DNA of 64,000 bases from Auanema rhodensis (GCA_964057225.1 OZ059894.1:16832476-16896475), one strand, 5' to 3'. Counted from the first letter of the stretch, positions 37,429-50,789 are shown. A program made the numbers and translations. Notes: generated by a model from the letters alone, not told the origin.

Positions 37429-39941
37429 ATGAGGGCGAATAGTGCTTCCTCATTCGGCTCAGCTTCTTCGTTCAGATTAGATGATGATGGTACGAGGTCA
37501 CCTCCTCCTGAACCAGAAGGTTTGCCTGACTATAAAATTCATCTAACCAAGTATGGTAAAAGCTTCTCCACTAAGCTAATTCAGGTAATACGGCTTGCTT
37601 ACTATTTTTCATAGCTGTACTCGGCATATTATGTGCACTTGTTGTCATGCAAGCATTTTATAGATATTAGTACAATCCCGTACCACTGACAGGTTTCCTC
37701 ACAATTGTACCGATTATGTTGATGGTCAAGTTCATTGGTTTAATTTGCAACTTGATGAACTAGGCGAAGTAACTGCATTTATGAAGAGTTTGAAAATTGA
37801 GTGAGTTGAAGATACTTATAATCAATCAATTTAATGAAATCATTTAGAAAATTTCCTCCTGCCGCTCCGCAATTGTCTATCGATTTCTTTCTTTATACTT
37901 GTGATCACGAGACGTTACCACTCGAAACATGGTATTGGTTATTAAAAAAAAATTCGTAATATTTCAATTTCAGGACATTTCATGTGGATGAAAATGATAG
38001 AAAAGACTTACCATCGTTATCTCCAAAAGAACATCAATCTATTTTTTATCATCAGCTGAGTACACTTCTCAGAAGTGCAATGGTTGCTGCTAGAATGACC
38101 CCCCTTCACAGGTTTCTTATATAATATTTTAATACAGCACCACTAATTGATTTTTAGATATTATGTGAAAAAACAAAGTGCTGAATCATTTGTCATTTTG
38201 TATAGAATAACTAATGGTCCTTCTACTATCGATATTGGAAAAGAAGCTAAACGATTCCGGGTTGGAAGTTTACCAACTTACTTGGGATCATGGAAACTCG
38301 ATGTTGCGTATCGGTAAACATCTCAAATATTTTACTTTGTATAAATCAAATGTATTTTCAGAACACGAATGGAAATCGAGCCGTCTAGTAGTCATGTTTT
38401 GGATGGCACGGAGTCTTTTCAAAGAGTATGTTGGAAAAAAATAGGCCCTTTTACTTGACAATTTTAAGATTGGTTCTCCTGGAAGTACTCCTGATTCTTT
38501 TAAAATGCAGATTGGTTCTCCATCATCATTTGGTGGTATTAGTCATTTCAGCACTAGTCCTGTAAGTTAATACTTTTTACATATATTACATTGTACTTTC
38601 TCAATTTAGTCCATGAGTTCTCCTACCGATTTCTCCCCTCTTCATGATAATTTTATACAATCCAGAATTCAATCATCATGTACTGCTATCAAACCTGCAA
38701 GGTTGTATAATTGCATTACTAATAATGAGTAATTATTTGGTTTTAGATCAAGATCGACTTCCTTAGTTAGTGATTTAGAAGACGTTGCAGTTGGAAGCCC
38801 AAAAGAGGTTTATCACAGTGTGGTGAGCTTATTTTATTGTTTTTTCTATATGCAATTATGTTTAAAGTCTCTACCAAAAGGAATGCCTTTTGCGAACTTG
38901 TTAGTTCTGTCTTATTCCGGTGCACTTTTTCCTCTTATAGAAGGAAATTCCGAACATGGTTTGTATTTTAATGCATAGGCACCCCAAAATGCAATTTTTT
39001 AGATGATGACAATTCCACTGTTCTAAATGTTTCAAATACTACTGTTATGGCTCAGTCTTCTAGGGCTGATAATGAGTTGGAGAATTCAATCGAAGAAAGA
39101 AGTCGTAAGAATACAATAAGTATGTAAATCTGGTTTCTATGAAACATAGCCAACTTTTGCAGTTGAAATCAAGCGACCGAAAGATCTTTATCTTAAAAAC
39201 TGCCATAAACCCAAAATGGAAGAAGACGATGAAGAAGACACTTGTGTCACTCCTCGACCATCTTGCAAATCAGATGATGATTTAACTCCACAAGAGGAAG
39301 TGTCTTTGTCACCTCTTGGAATCTCGGAAGACAAAGCAGTTCCTGTTAATTCAGGCTCGAATTTAACGGATATGAGTATGAGCACACCCAAAAATGGTAG
39401 CCCTCTGAAAGGAATATCTCCAATGTTATGTCAAGATGTTATTTTTAAAATGGGGTCTTCTTCTTGTATGAAAACTTCGGAGGATTCTGAAGAACTCAGT
39501 AATGTATTAGCCGGTGCAAGCAAAGTTAAAGCGGAGATAAACTCGGACTCCTGTGAAAAAAGAGATAATGCTGCTGATGTTAGCTCTTCTTCAAATCGTG
39601 ATGATACATTGGACGGAGATGGTTCTTTTGTTAAGGTTAATTTTGCTTGTGTAATATAAAGTGGATATTTTTTTTTCAGATCCCTGCATTCCAGAATGCT
39701 CAAAACCAATCAGATGAAGGTAATGAATTGGCTGCTCTGTTATCCCACTGTAAAGAAGCTCCTATTCTTTCTTCATTTAGTACTATTGATATAACTAAAA
39801 TAAATGAAGAGGTATTTGTTTTAGAATTTAACATTTCTACAAACTTCATTTTTTTAGCTTGAAGCTCTTTCCCTCAAGCAAGGTTTGTTCGATCAATTCA
39901 TTTCTGAGATACGGGAAGCTGCTTTGGAAGAAGAATATTAA
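37429..39941 (+). CDS. atg-13: Autophagy protein ATG13 (HORMA domain)
   Basis: Fourteen exons (37429-37584, 37664-37800, 37848-37931, 37974-38111, 38158-38313, 38362-38425, 38469-38561, 38610-38701, 38747-38822, 38868-38958, 39003-39119, 39163-39635, 39680-39811, 39858-39941) give 630 residues. Residues about 35-240 are the ATG13 HORMA domain: LSIDFFLYT, LPLETW, SIFYHQLSTLLRSAMVAARM, TPLHRYYVKKQ, SFVILYRI and a closing VAYRTRMEIE. The rest is Ser-rich and disordered, as in other ATG13 proteins (worm EPG-1). FVKI at 557-560, after acidic GDGS, resembles the LC3-interacting motif of ATG13; it straddles the junction of exons 12 and 13. The protein scaffolds the ULK1/UNC-51 kinase complex that starts autophagosome formation in the cytosol. 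Possible trans-splice acceptors lie 6 and 18 bp before the ATG. Confidence 0.94.
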
Positions 39942-40206
39942 TCTGTACATATTTGTTATTTTTCTACTTCTAAGCTTTTTAGCTTTTAAAAAGAGATTAT
40001 TAGGTTTTACCGTAACTTGTACCTATGTATATATTTTTCGAGGCTCATCACCTTGGTCTAGTTGCTTTGCCTGTTCACTTCTTAATTTTTAAATAATGAA
40101 TATGGGTATTTTACTGTTCAAGGTACCTACATGTGTTTCTCGCTATATATTTCAAATCTTTTTTTTTCATTCGTCATTGTAAGTTGTCTGCTCAAATTTT
40201 CAGATA

Positions 40207-41638
40207 ATGAATCGTTTTCGTATATTAAGCCGTTTTGCTTCACAGTTTGCAGGTGCCAGTGAAAAAGCAAAATATGTTCCTAGACGATCACTGCTCTATG
40301 TACCTGCAAGTAATCAGAAAATGCTTGACAAACTCCCTCACTTGCAAGTTAGTTCAAACGACGGGGAATAAAATTCCGAGAACATAAAATACTTCAAGTT
40401 AATTTGTTTCTAACACTAAACTCAGAAGCATTTAATTAGTCTTGACAAAGATTTTGATTTTTTATAAATTTTAGTCGGAGAATCTAAGAGGTTATAGGCG
40501 GATTCAGTTGTAATTGAACTCGAAGATGGTGTAGCATTGACTGCCAAACAGAAAGCTAGAGAAAACGCTGTAATAGCATTAGATAAGTATCATGGACAAG
40601 TATTATCGGCTTTTGAATTAGGCCTCCGTGTGAATTCTGTTTCCAGCGGGCTATTAGATGAGGATGTCAAGGTTTTTGAATTTGAGTTCCAATGAGAGTT
40701 GACACAAATTTAAGATCTTGTCCACTGCTTCATCTTTACCCCAAGCATTTATGATACCAAAAGTTGATTGCCCCGAAGATTTAGCCACTATTTACGATAT
40801 TTTTAAAACTCATTATGGGACAGAAAGAATTCACAATACAGTGAGACAATTAATACTTTTATATAAATAAAAAAGTTAACTTAGAATACCAGACTTGTTA
40901 TTTGGATTGAATCTGCAAGAGCTATGCTAGATATGCCGCGTATATTGTCTTCAGCATTAAACCTTTTCCGAAATTCTGGATTCTTTAAATTGGACGGAGT
41001 TGTATTTGGTTCCGATGATTATTGCGCTGATATAGGTTTTTTATATTGAAATGAAGCCAACCTAATTATCTGGATTCAGGAGCCACCCGAACTGCTGAAG
41101 GAAAAGAAGTGCAGTGGGCACGACAGAAATTCGTAGCTTGCTGTAAAGCATTCCAACTTCAAGCAATAGATAGGTCGTATCTATAGTACTTGTTCAGCAA
41201 TATTATTCCGATTTTAGTGTTTACATTGATATAAAAGATTTAGAAGGACTTAAACATTATTCTGAAGAAGGTTTGATCACTCTATAATAAGGTTAAACTT
41301 GATAACTCCAGGCAGAGCGTGGGGATTCACCGGAAAACAAACAATTCACCCTAGTCAGGTTACTGTACCATACCGTCTGCTTTGAAATATGCTTATTTTA
41401 AGATCGAGGTTGTCAACAACGCCTTCATGCCACCTGCTGAGAGAGTAGAATGGGCTACAGAGTTGGTTCATGCTTTCAGCCAACATCAGCAAGAAGGAAA
41501 GGGAGCGTTTCAGGTATCTTAACGTTTTTTATGAAAGTGGAAAACATCTTTTCTTAGTTCCGTGGCCAGATGATAGATCGGCCATTGCTCCTTCAAGCTC
41601 TAAATATAATTCAACTAGTCGAAAAAGTGTCAAAGTGA
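40207..41638 (+). CDS. clybl: Mitochondrial citramalyl-CoA lyase (CLYBL-type)
   Basis: Nine exons (40207-40347, 40498-40671, 40715-40840, 40885-41035, 41080-41173, 41218-41270, 41312-41358, 41403-41513, 41558-41638) give 325 residues. The N-terminus (MNRFRILSRFASQFAG) is basic, without acids, a good mitochondrial targeting sequence. Conserved pieces of the CitE/HpcH TIM barrel are RRSLLYVPASNQKML, the metal-site IELEDGVA (E56 D57), LRVNS, WIESARAMLDMP (E156), VVFGSDDY and GKQTIHPSQI. CLYBL splits citramalyl-CoA to acetyl-CoA and pyruvate, linking itaconate breakdown with vitamin B12 protection (established in mammals). The ATG is 3 bp after TTTTCAG, a likely trans-splice site. It lies 265 bp after ATG13 on the same strand. 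Confidence 0.95.
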
Positions 41639-41701
41639 GCTGTCACTGAAGAGTTAGTACACGATAAAAACTACGTATTTAGTCAGTATTATTGATATAT
41701 A

Positions 41702-41707
41702 AATAAA
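41702..41707 (+). terminator. Poly(A) signal of the CLYBL gene
   Basis: AATAAA 64 bp after the stop codon. Confidence 0.6.
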
Positions 41708-41937
41708 GATGTAATACATTTGAGGAAAAAAACGAAAAACTTCGATTCAAGTAATACAGTAACAAAGTAGATTAAAAAAAACAAAAGAGTAAAAGTTTTA
41801 AATCATGGAAATAAAAAACAAAGTAAAATGATGGCGGGTTAGACCAACCTAACATTTCTATAATGAGGTATGTAATGAAATTCTTAATGGTTTGACGCCA
41901 CGTGAATGTGACATCATTCTTTACCATTTTTCTATTG

Positions 41938-42658
41938 ATGTTGGTTGTATTATCTACAGTATGCTTTATTCTAAGCGGAATATTTCTTTGTGTTAAGCAC
42001 AACATTGGGAAAAGTGAGTTTTTCGTTAAAAAAGGTTATTTCCAATTAAAAGCTGACGAAGTATTCAGGTAAGTGCTCGACTTTATCAACAAGCTCTTTG
42101 CTGTCACCATCTGATATTTCGGAAAATCTAGGTCCTACTAACAACGCTAATAAAAGCCCATCTGATTTGGAGTCTTCAAGTCTAACTAATTCACAAATTA
42201 AATTCTTTGGAAACAAACAGTTCTCCAACATTAATGTCGCTTTAAACGAATCATTAAGTGTTAGAAAAGTGTTCACTGATGAAGGTATCTGAACAAATGT
42301 TACGGTTGTGGAGTTTTCATATACAGATGCTTCAAATATTCCGGCAGTTGATCCAACTCAACTAAGTTCTGGAACAATTAAAATGCTTCAAGAAATCCCA
42401 GTACCCAAAGGTAAATCATATCCACGTTATAATGTGCTTATTCAAACGTTCAGACAAGAGTGGTGCATTAAAGATAGCAGAAGATTTAGATGAACAGGGG
42501 GTATGTGAATATCGGGAGAAGTTCAAATAATATTTTAAATGTTATAGGTAGAAACGGATGATACTTTATTTGATGTGGCATCTCTCAAAACAGATCCTCC
42601 TACTCCCACACAACATGGATATATTGAAACTGATTTCCGAACTCCAATTGCACAGTAA
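41938..42658 (+). CDS. Unknown single-span or secreted Ser-rich protein
   Basis: Five exons (41938-42013, 42069-42284, 42327-42410, 42454-42500, 42548-42658) give 177 residues. Residues 1-20 (MLVVLSTVCFILSGIFLCV) are hydrophobic and act as a signal peptide or membrane anchor. The rest is hydrophilic and Ser/Asn-rich (STSSLLSPSDISENLG, LTNSQIKFFGNKQF, DEQGVETDD) with no recognised fold. It is fourth in the plus-strand run after CLYBL, 299 bp downstream. No acceptor sits next to the ATG, so an upstream exon is possible. Confidence 0.72.
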
Positions 42659-43833
42659 AACAATAAAAAAAATAATTTCTCTGCTAACTTATTCAAAATA
42701 AGATATAAAAAGCAAACAATATTGCTTTAGAGTATTTATTATACGGCATATGGGGAAATATTATCTATTTCTCGAAATGGTTAAGCAGAGTTTAAATGTC
42801 TTTACACATGGTTAATTATTTGATAAGACATTCTGGGTAAATGAATAATTGTTATATGATTTTGGTTTATGCAATACGATCGAAAAACCATAAAAACAGT
42901 TATTTATACATTTTCTCTGCGTATTCATAAACCAACCAAATGGTCTGTCTCCGATGAAATTAAAACCACGGTATTGTGGTTTGTAACATTTTAAAGAGAC
43001 AAGGGATACTGTAATATGACTTCGTACTTTAAACAGATGATGAGAGGCTTGGTTAGCTATAACTGATATGCTTACCAAATTTCAAAGATAAGATTATTTT
43101 ACGACTATGCAAAACTATATTCAGTATATGTAATTGAATGGTAAACATATAATAGTTATTGGTGATACAAGTGAAATAGTGAAAACAATATTTTAAGTTA
43201 AACTGATTATCAGAAAAAAGTAGAAATCTTCTGTATTAATACAATGTTTTTTTTATTGAGATAGATGTTAGTACTCACAGAAACAATTAAAATAAATAAA
43301 TATATTTATGATTAGCCAGCTATAAGTTACAACAAAGAATTATAATTATTTGCTTTGATTGTTACATTATATAATGGAGCTTTTGAGTTATAGCATATAG
43401 AATACTGTATGTTAAATAACACAATTACTTAACAGATGAAGAGGTGTTAATTTATATTTAGAAAAATAAATAAATTACAGAAGAAAAACGATGAAGATAT
43501 TATGAACTTTGAAATGAATATCCAAACTTCTTGCTCAATACTTATTCCTGACTCATCCGAGCAAGTCTAAACCATCATTGTTCTAATGCTCTCCGCTGAT
43601 ATTATTGCATGGGGTGATAGTCAGCATAGTTACCTTATCAATTCAAATTATATTGAATTCTGCTTATAAAAGGTCGGAAATGATAACAGAGTATATCTCA
43701 GTGGCATCACTCGAACTAAGAGCATCACATCAAAGCCTTGTCTTGCATTTCTTTAATTTCCCTGAAAAGTTGACTATTCGCTAATATACATTTTTAGTTT
43801 CCTCATAATATTCTTAATATTCAATTTTTTAGA
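42659..43833. other. Intergenic
   Basis: About 1.2 kb upstream of the ML-like gene, AT-rich. The minus-strand frame at 42812-43078 (88 codons) has no splice, signal or family support. Confidence 0.55.
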
Positions 43834-44794
43834 ATGCAAAAGCTTTACGTTTTTTTGGCGATAGTCGCAGTTGCTTTCTGTGCCCCAGCCAACGTACCTC
43901 ACCATGGGGAAAACTTAGATTCATGCCCATTCCCTAACGGAACCGATAAGGCTCTATATTCCTATATGTGCTCTGATCGTAAGTATATAAATTTAAACTG
44001 AAAGTAAAACAAAAACATTTTTTCAGATGAACAATTCAGAATTGATAACATCACTGTCACGGATCCAAAAGGAAAGGCAATCTATCCAATTGATCCTTCC
44101 AAGGAGTTCATTCTCAATCTCTACTCCTACAACAATGGTCCACAGGTTCGTTGTTTAAAATTTTACTTCATTCTCAACCCAAACATTGGTGTCTTTAGAT
44201 CAATGACAATAAGGTTAATGTAACCTTATACCAATACACTAAGGGATGGGTTGGAAATACCTGCGCCTGGAGCACCATTCCCACTTACGGACTTCTGTAA
44301 GTCTTCAGAATTATAACTAAAATCGAAGTATTCACAGCGTTTTGATGCTGCCCATAATTCTTTTATCAGTTACGCAACCATATATGGTTATCTGATAAGA
44401 TGATGCTCAAATTTCGATATTCTAGTAATAGATAATGATAAAAACGAAATACTACTATATTCTAAATTATTTATTCTGAATTATCGTAATTTCAGTAACG
44501 GGATTGATGGATGTGATTTCGCTCACAACTGCCCATTAACTAGTGGACCATTAGTTCTTGAATTACCTATGGATCTTAGTCAATTCAAAGTTATCATCAA
44601 CATGCTTGCTGCTTACGTAAGTATTAATATAGTATCATGACTTTTAAAGAATATAAAATATTGCCTTTTAACTATATATACAAATCTATCTATTTCAGAA
44701 GCCTTATCAACTTGAGATCCGTCTTTTCGACTACAACCAAGGATCCCATCATGAAGAGATCGCTTGCGTTATGGCTCAAGTAGAACTCAGTTAA
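43834..44794 (+). CDS. Secreted ML-domain-like lipid-binding protein
   Basis: Five exons (43834-43978, 44027-44145, 44199-44296, 44496-44616, 44699-44794) give 192 residues. Residues 1 to about 16 are a signal peptide (MQKLYVFLAIVAVAFCAPA). The mature part has six cysteines and beta-strand-like segments ending in NCPLTSGPLVLELP, PYQLEIRLFDYN and EEIACVMAQVEL, which fits the MD-2-related lipid-recognition (NPC2/GM2 activator) fold. Such proteins bind sterols, fatty acids or glycolipids outside the cell or in lysosomes; the ligand is unknown. A TTTTTTAG acceptor lies 1 bp before the ATG. Family assignment is by pattern and less sure than the gene model. Confidence 0.8.
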
Positions 44795-47092
44795 ATTATT
44801 AAAAAAATATCTCTCTCGAGTAATTTGATTGTTATTTCTTTTTTAAACGAGTCATATCATTATAAAAACAGGTACTGTATATATCCATACATTAAAAAGT
44901 TGTATTTTTCGATGAAATCCCGAACTTATTGAATGAAAACAACCCGTTGTCCATTAATAAAGTTGAAATTTATACGTCTAACTGTAACAAATTTAAAAGT
45001 GATATCATATACAACATAAACTAAAATTTGGCTATGTAAAACACAATTCTATTGACTCATTGAATAAGGGAAAATATAAAAAATTAAAACTGCTTTCCTG
45101 TGGCAAAAAAAAAAACTGAGTTCATGCTCTTATAATTCATTGTCATTATTATTTTCGTAATAACACTTGATAGAAATGAGAACAAATGAAATATGACATC
45201 AAAAGAGTTGACAGATTTATTTACATTTCTTAAAGAAAAGAAGATCCATAAGGTATTGTACTGTCAACAATCAACATTGTCTCATTCATTCATCTATCCA
45301 GATACATTCATACGCATGTAACCTTTTCAAATTATTCATATGTTGATATAATCGTTCAATATACGTAGATATATACTATATTTGGTAGAAGTTTTATTCA
45401 ATATAACTTGAAGATTTATCCATCTAACTATTAGAACATCATTAGTTTTCTATAATTTCTCTGAATAATATTAAATATATTATATTCTTATATTCTATAT
45501 ATTCTATATTGCTTATATTATATGTCATACCTATTATTTGTTTACTTTGTTTGTCTTCTTTGCGTTGATTAGTCATATATAGCCGTATATGATGAATATA
45601 ATAGTTGATCTTCTTTTCAAAAGCTTAACCTAAAATGAAACAAATATTTATTTCGTTTTGATAATTTGCACCTTTGTGTTCTTTCATCAATTTTCTTTTT
45701 CTCATTTTTTGTTTCTGAAATCTCTTGGAAATAATAAGCTTTAATCAACTTATGTGTTTGTTTGATGATTAATGCCTTGAAGAGAGAAGAGAAGACTTTA
45801 TCGCTATTATATACATATATCATAAAGTGACAAGGATCAATATCATTCATGTCAATATCTACTTCAAACTATTATATTTTGATCTCATATCTTGTCGAAC
45901 ATGTAGGTTGTAATTCAACTGGCGGCTGTTAACCGCAACTTAAAACCTATAAATCTCATTCATAATCATTTTTTCTTCTTTGAGGATAATGGTATGCTTT
46001 TTCTCGTTCCTGCCCTAATCTTTCATGAAAGCGAATAACATCGCTTTTTTTGGAAAATTTTATTTATCCTACAGGCAACCAACTCGTGGTGCAAAGCTGA
46101 GCAAATCCGGCCATTGCCAGGATACGCGTGTTTGTCGAAAAGAAATAACTTTAGCTTACATTTAAAACTTGAAAAAAGCTTTGTGAGGTTTATTCAACAA
46201 CTATATTAGCTACTATTCAAGCAAAGGATATGCTATGTTCCATATACTCTCAGAGAATCAGTCTCCTCGTGTTTCTCAGTTCTTACTCTAGATTATTGAA
46301 CAGTTAGAAATATTTCATCAATCAATTATATATAAATGTATATCATTTGTTTCACTTTTTTTCAATCCTTGGCCTGTATCTTGGCCCATTTTCTTGTATT
46401 TCTATTTAATTCCTTTCTGGGACAGTGAAGTTGTGTCTGTTTCCTTACCAGTCCTTAAGGCCTGCCCTCTTTAAACAATATACAAACAGATGTATCGACA
46501 CGTACTTGTTGTTGCTAAGGCAATTCATTAGCCATGTCACTGGCTCCACTTAGCCTCGCGCCTCTCATCCTTCTAGTCATCCAAGTACTTTTCAACTTCT
46601 TAATGTCATTTAATGTCCATCTCTATCTATCTATTTTCTCTCACTCTTCATGTACATATGTATATTCTGTAAAAGGAGTCTGTGTTTTAAGTCTCATCAT
46701 CTGTGAAGCCATCTGGTCATTAAATATCTTGTTTTCAATCTTTTCACGCTTAAATGTTGTTTGAAACAAGTTCAAAAAATTGAAGGAGGGAGAACATTTG
46801 AGTCACACGTTTAAATCGTTTATTAAAAAAAATTCGGACTTATTCCATTTTTTTCATTCTTTTGCTTACGGACATCGTACTAATCTAATAATCATAGGCA
46901 ATGTCATGTGCTATTCATAGTGGAATAAGGATTATATTCTTGAAACAAATTGGAAGTGAAAAAAAATAAAAATTATGGCCGTGCTCCCCTTTTTCAGATC
47001 GTTGATGCAATCAAAACACTTTCACAATTCATCGATTACTGTTTCACAAATTTCTTCTTTAACTTATACTTTTTTCATTTTTTTAGTTTTTT

Positions 47093-47192
47093 CATCTCTC
47101 TTTCTTGTCCTCTATCTCTCTTTCTTTCTCTCTCAATCACTCTCCCCCCCCCCTCTCTCTCTCTCCCTCTCTCTCCCTCTCCCTCTCTCTCT
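47093..47192. repeat. CT-rich microsatellite tract
   Basis: About 100 bp of CTCTCT, CCCTCT and a C-run on the plus strand. The open frames that cross it are products of the repeat. Confidence 0.95.
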
Positions 47193-48173
47193 GGCATTCT
47201 CACTCCTCCCCAATATCTATTGATAGTCTTCCCCTAATTTTCGTCTATCTTCTACTTCTTCATCCTTTTTCAGTGTGCGCTAATCTTTCTATTTTCTATT
47301 ACATTAGAAAATGTTCAGAAGCAATCAGAAGTTGAGTCCAAATCCACCCTGACAATAGAATGTGCTTGATTGGGACATTTCTTTCGTTGACCCTGTTCCT
47401 AACTAGGAAACTGATTCTATATAAATATACAAATGTATGAATTTAACTTGAAATAGATGTATATGTGTATACATTACCCAGGAGTCCAGTTTGCTGGCTT
47501 TTTTTCCCTTTTAAACTTTAACCCAATTTGTATTTTTCTCACACCACCAAGGTATTTTCATGGCAAGTAGTTTGATTCCCAGCTCTTTGCTGCTATTGTT
47601 TGATGGGTGAAGTTCCGATGCACAAACCATGGGACTGATTTACTGATGATGAGAGAAAGAGAAAGAAGGAAAGTAGAAGAGGGGTTGGGATGAATAGATA
47701 GAGAACGAGGGAGGCAAAGAGTGAGAGGGTGAATGGAAAAAGAATGGAGTATATGGATCTTCCGTGTTTCTGAAGAAGATACACACATAGTTATCTTCTT
47801 TCTTAGGTTTTGTGTACTATGTTTTTCCTGTTTACGAATTACTACAATTTTTAAAGGTTTTCAGTTTATTTTTGGCATAAAAAATGTGAATATTCACACT
47901 TCACACGCATTTTTCCCAAACAATAACAATATAGATTTATTCAGTAATAACATATGAAGTCTTATCTTCAGTTGAGCATCTTTAAAATTATTTTTTTTTA
48001 TTTTTTAAGCCGTACAGTTACCTATATGTAGATAGTTATCTATATTCATTCATAACATACTTTGTTTTTATTGGCTGATTGAAGTCTGCTACTTACTTAT
48101 CAGAAAAAAATGTATTTCTTAGAAAAGCATTATGTAAATGAATTCCTTTCTGAATCATCTAAAATTCAAATAA

Positions 48174-48362
48174 AACCTTATTGTTGACGCGGGTAAAGTA
48201 CAAGAATTGAACATTCTCAATAAAGAGAAGGATCCTGCTTTCTCGTCACAACTAAAGCAAATCGAATCAGCCTATGGATTCAGGACGAGTAATGGTTGTG
48301 GATCGGCATCTGACGCTTCTCCGTTGGGTCAGCTTAGCGAAAATCAGTGCAAATGTTGGTAG
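48174..48362 (+). other. Coding-like island, possible exon
   Basis: 62 codons without stop (ending TGT TGG TAG) and with balanced codon use, in a region where stops are dense. The peptide includes QLKQIESAYGFRTSNGCG and ASDASPLGQLSEN and looks like a real protein segment. A GTAGTAG donor-like site precedes the stop, and an acceptor (TATTATAG at 48462) would continue the frame for about 31 codons. No start codon is in frame and no family was recognised. Confidence 0.3.
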
Positions 48363-49790
48363 TAGTTTAATAGTAAATGAAAATAGAGCTTCATTTCTCA
48401 TGAATCTTTGTTGTATCAACCTTTGCTTTTATTTCGTTGAGTGTCAACAAACAATATTATAGTCCACTCTCCCTTTCCTGCAACATCTGGATTTTTAGAA
48501 TGACCTTAACGTATAATTACACTTGCTGGAAAGAAAAAATGGAATTTAGCTAAGCGATCTTTATTTTTTTAGTTTTATTTCTCAGTTCTCATGATTTATA
48601 TTATAAATGCTATAGCTGAGGACATTCAAACTAAAGTTGAAACCAAAATCTCAATGTTTTTTCTTCTTACTTATACTATTTCGTTTATCCAAAGACTGTA
48701 TCATATATTACATCTTACACTTTGATTTTTTTTTCTTGAATAGTTGATATTTTGAAAGAAATTTTTATGTATTTGTGGAAAAATCCAGCAAGAAATGTAT
48801 CTATTCATATGTAATTGTGACCATTTTTGATGCATTTTATATAGACTTAAAGGAAAGTTTTTTTTAACTTTTACATTTTTATTCATATATAACAATATAA
48901 ATACATGAATTTATACACACATACATATATCTATATGTTGGATATATTTATAAAATATAACTTTTACTAAAAACCATTATTTCAAGATTATTATCACATT
49001 GTTTTTTCGCAAAATACATATAAACACGTGGATTTTCAATTTTTTTTCGTCATTTTCCTTGTACATCAATGTTCTAATGTTCCTTTTTTTGTTGAAAATG
49101 TTCAACTTGACTCTTAATTGACAATTCAATCTCTAATCTTAACTAAAGTTAATATTTACATTTCCTTTTGAGTGTCTCAATTTTTAAATCGCTAATCGAT
49201 TTCTTCTTGGCCCGTTGAAATATTTTTTTCTGCTTTAACATAAGATTAAAATGAAAATTAAAATTGGTTAATTTGATCATTTATATGTTTTATTATTCTG
49301 AACTAATCCAATATTCTAGTATAACAGCTACAAAGGCTTACTATCCTTTCCTTTTATTATACTTTTAATGCTTTTTTTCAACTTTTATATCGATCTTCGT
49401 ATAGATTTACGCATCATTTTGTTGTTTTGCAATTAATAATATTCTAGCCAGATATTCAATTCATTTTTAACTTTGGAGAGTTGTTTTTCATATTTCCATA
49501 TAAGATAAATAACCTTCATTTCGTTTTTTTCAACACTTTTTAACTTTTTTTTTGCTGATAGTTACAAGTATATTGATATTTAGTCTGTTTTATACTATAT
49601 AATTAAAAACATCTAATAAAATGTATTAAACGAAACATGATTGCATGTTAATTGGCTATTTGGCCTTCTCGTTTATCGTTTTTTTTGAATTTCAAACACC
49701 ACATTATGCTGAACGTATGTATGTATTATGTAGGTGTGGATGAATGTATGTTGTTATCGATATGCAGCTGTATTTGAAATAGTTCTATGT

Positions 49791-49809
49791 GTCTGTGTGT
49801 GTGTGTGTT
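49791..49809. repeat. (GT)n microsatellite
   Basis: Short GT repeat with one interruption. Confidence 0.9.
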
Positions 49810-50789
49810 CATATGTGTTCTGAAAAAGTTTATTTGAAATCAGTTTAATTCTTAATTATTTGAATGAATGACATTGAAATTGAAATATCTGGGAAATATA
49901 TTAATCAGTTTCTCTCTATTATTAGATTTTAATTTAATTTTATAGATTTGTATATTATTTAAAATAACAAACTATATGTATATAGATATCAATATTATTG
50001 TTTTTTCGGTTAATTAATGAAAAAAAACAATTTGAATTTTAGTTTGAAAATTAAAATATGTGTGTAACATAGATAGTGTTGAGAATGAAAAGATGATAAC
50101 AATGAAAATAAATCGAAATGAGCTTATGTTCATCTTGTGCCAGGATGAGATGTAGAAATCATGATTTATTGAATTAAAGAGGAAAAATTGATCTGATAAA
50201 GTTCAATACTTTAACATGTGAAAATTCATTTTTCAAAGATATATTATAGGAGAATTGTATTTTTATAAAGTAGTGTAGAAACGTTTTTGTTTTATTTTTA
50301 ATTTCTATTACTTTATAATATATTTTTATATTTTATATTTATTTCATATACACAATTTATATACATTATTGTATTTGACATGAAAATTTATTTAATTTTG
50401 AGGCTTATACATTCAAACCATTTACTAATTCTTAGCATCATCTAGTCCATTATTATCATCTAATTATTGTCAAGGTCGTTGTTCAATTGATGATGTCACA
50501 TAGCCTTATGTCTCAGAAAGGATTTAAGTTGTAAAATCCTTTTTTTCTGATGAATTGTCGATCGTTAAAACTGGAAATGTACGTTTTTCAATCCAATATT
50601 TGTCATTTATTATTTGCAAATAGATTTCTTTGAAAGCTATTTAAACATGCATGATAGTATCTTGCTGGAAAAACTTATTTTTTTTCTTCATTTTCATCAT
50701 CAAAATATTCTAATTATCTTTTTTCTATAACAAAAAGAAAAACAACAATCTTGAATATTATACTTCCTCAATAATTCTTAGAAATAATG

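Noticed and set aside
46534-46764. 76-codon hydrophobic frame (MSLAPLSLAPLILL...)
   Set aside because: No splice context or continuation; composition follows the local T/C-rich strand.
46950-47335. Ser/Leu/Pro-rich open frames
   Set aside because: They are produced by the CT microsatellite in all three frames.
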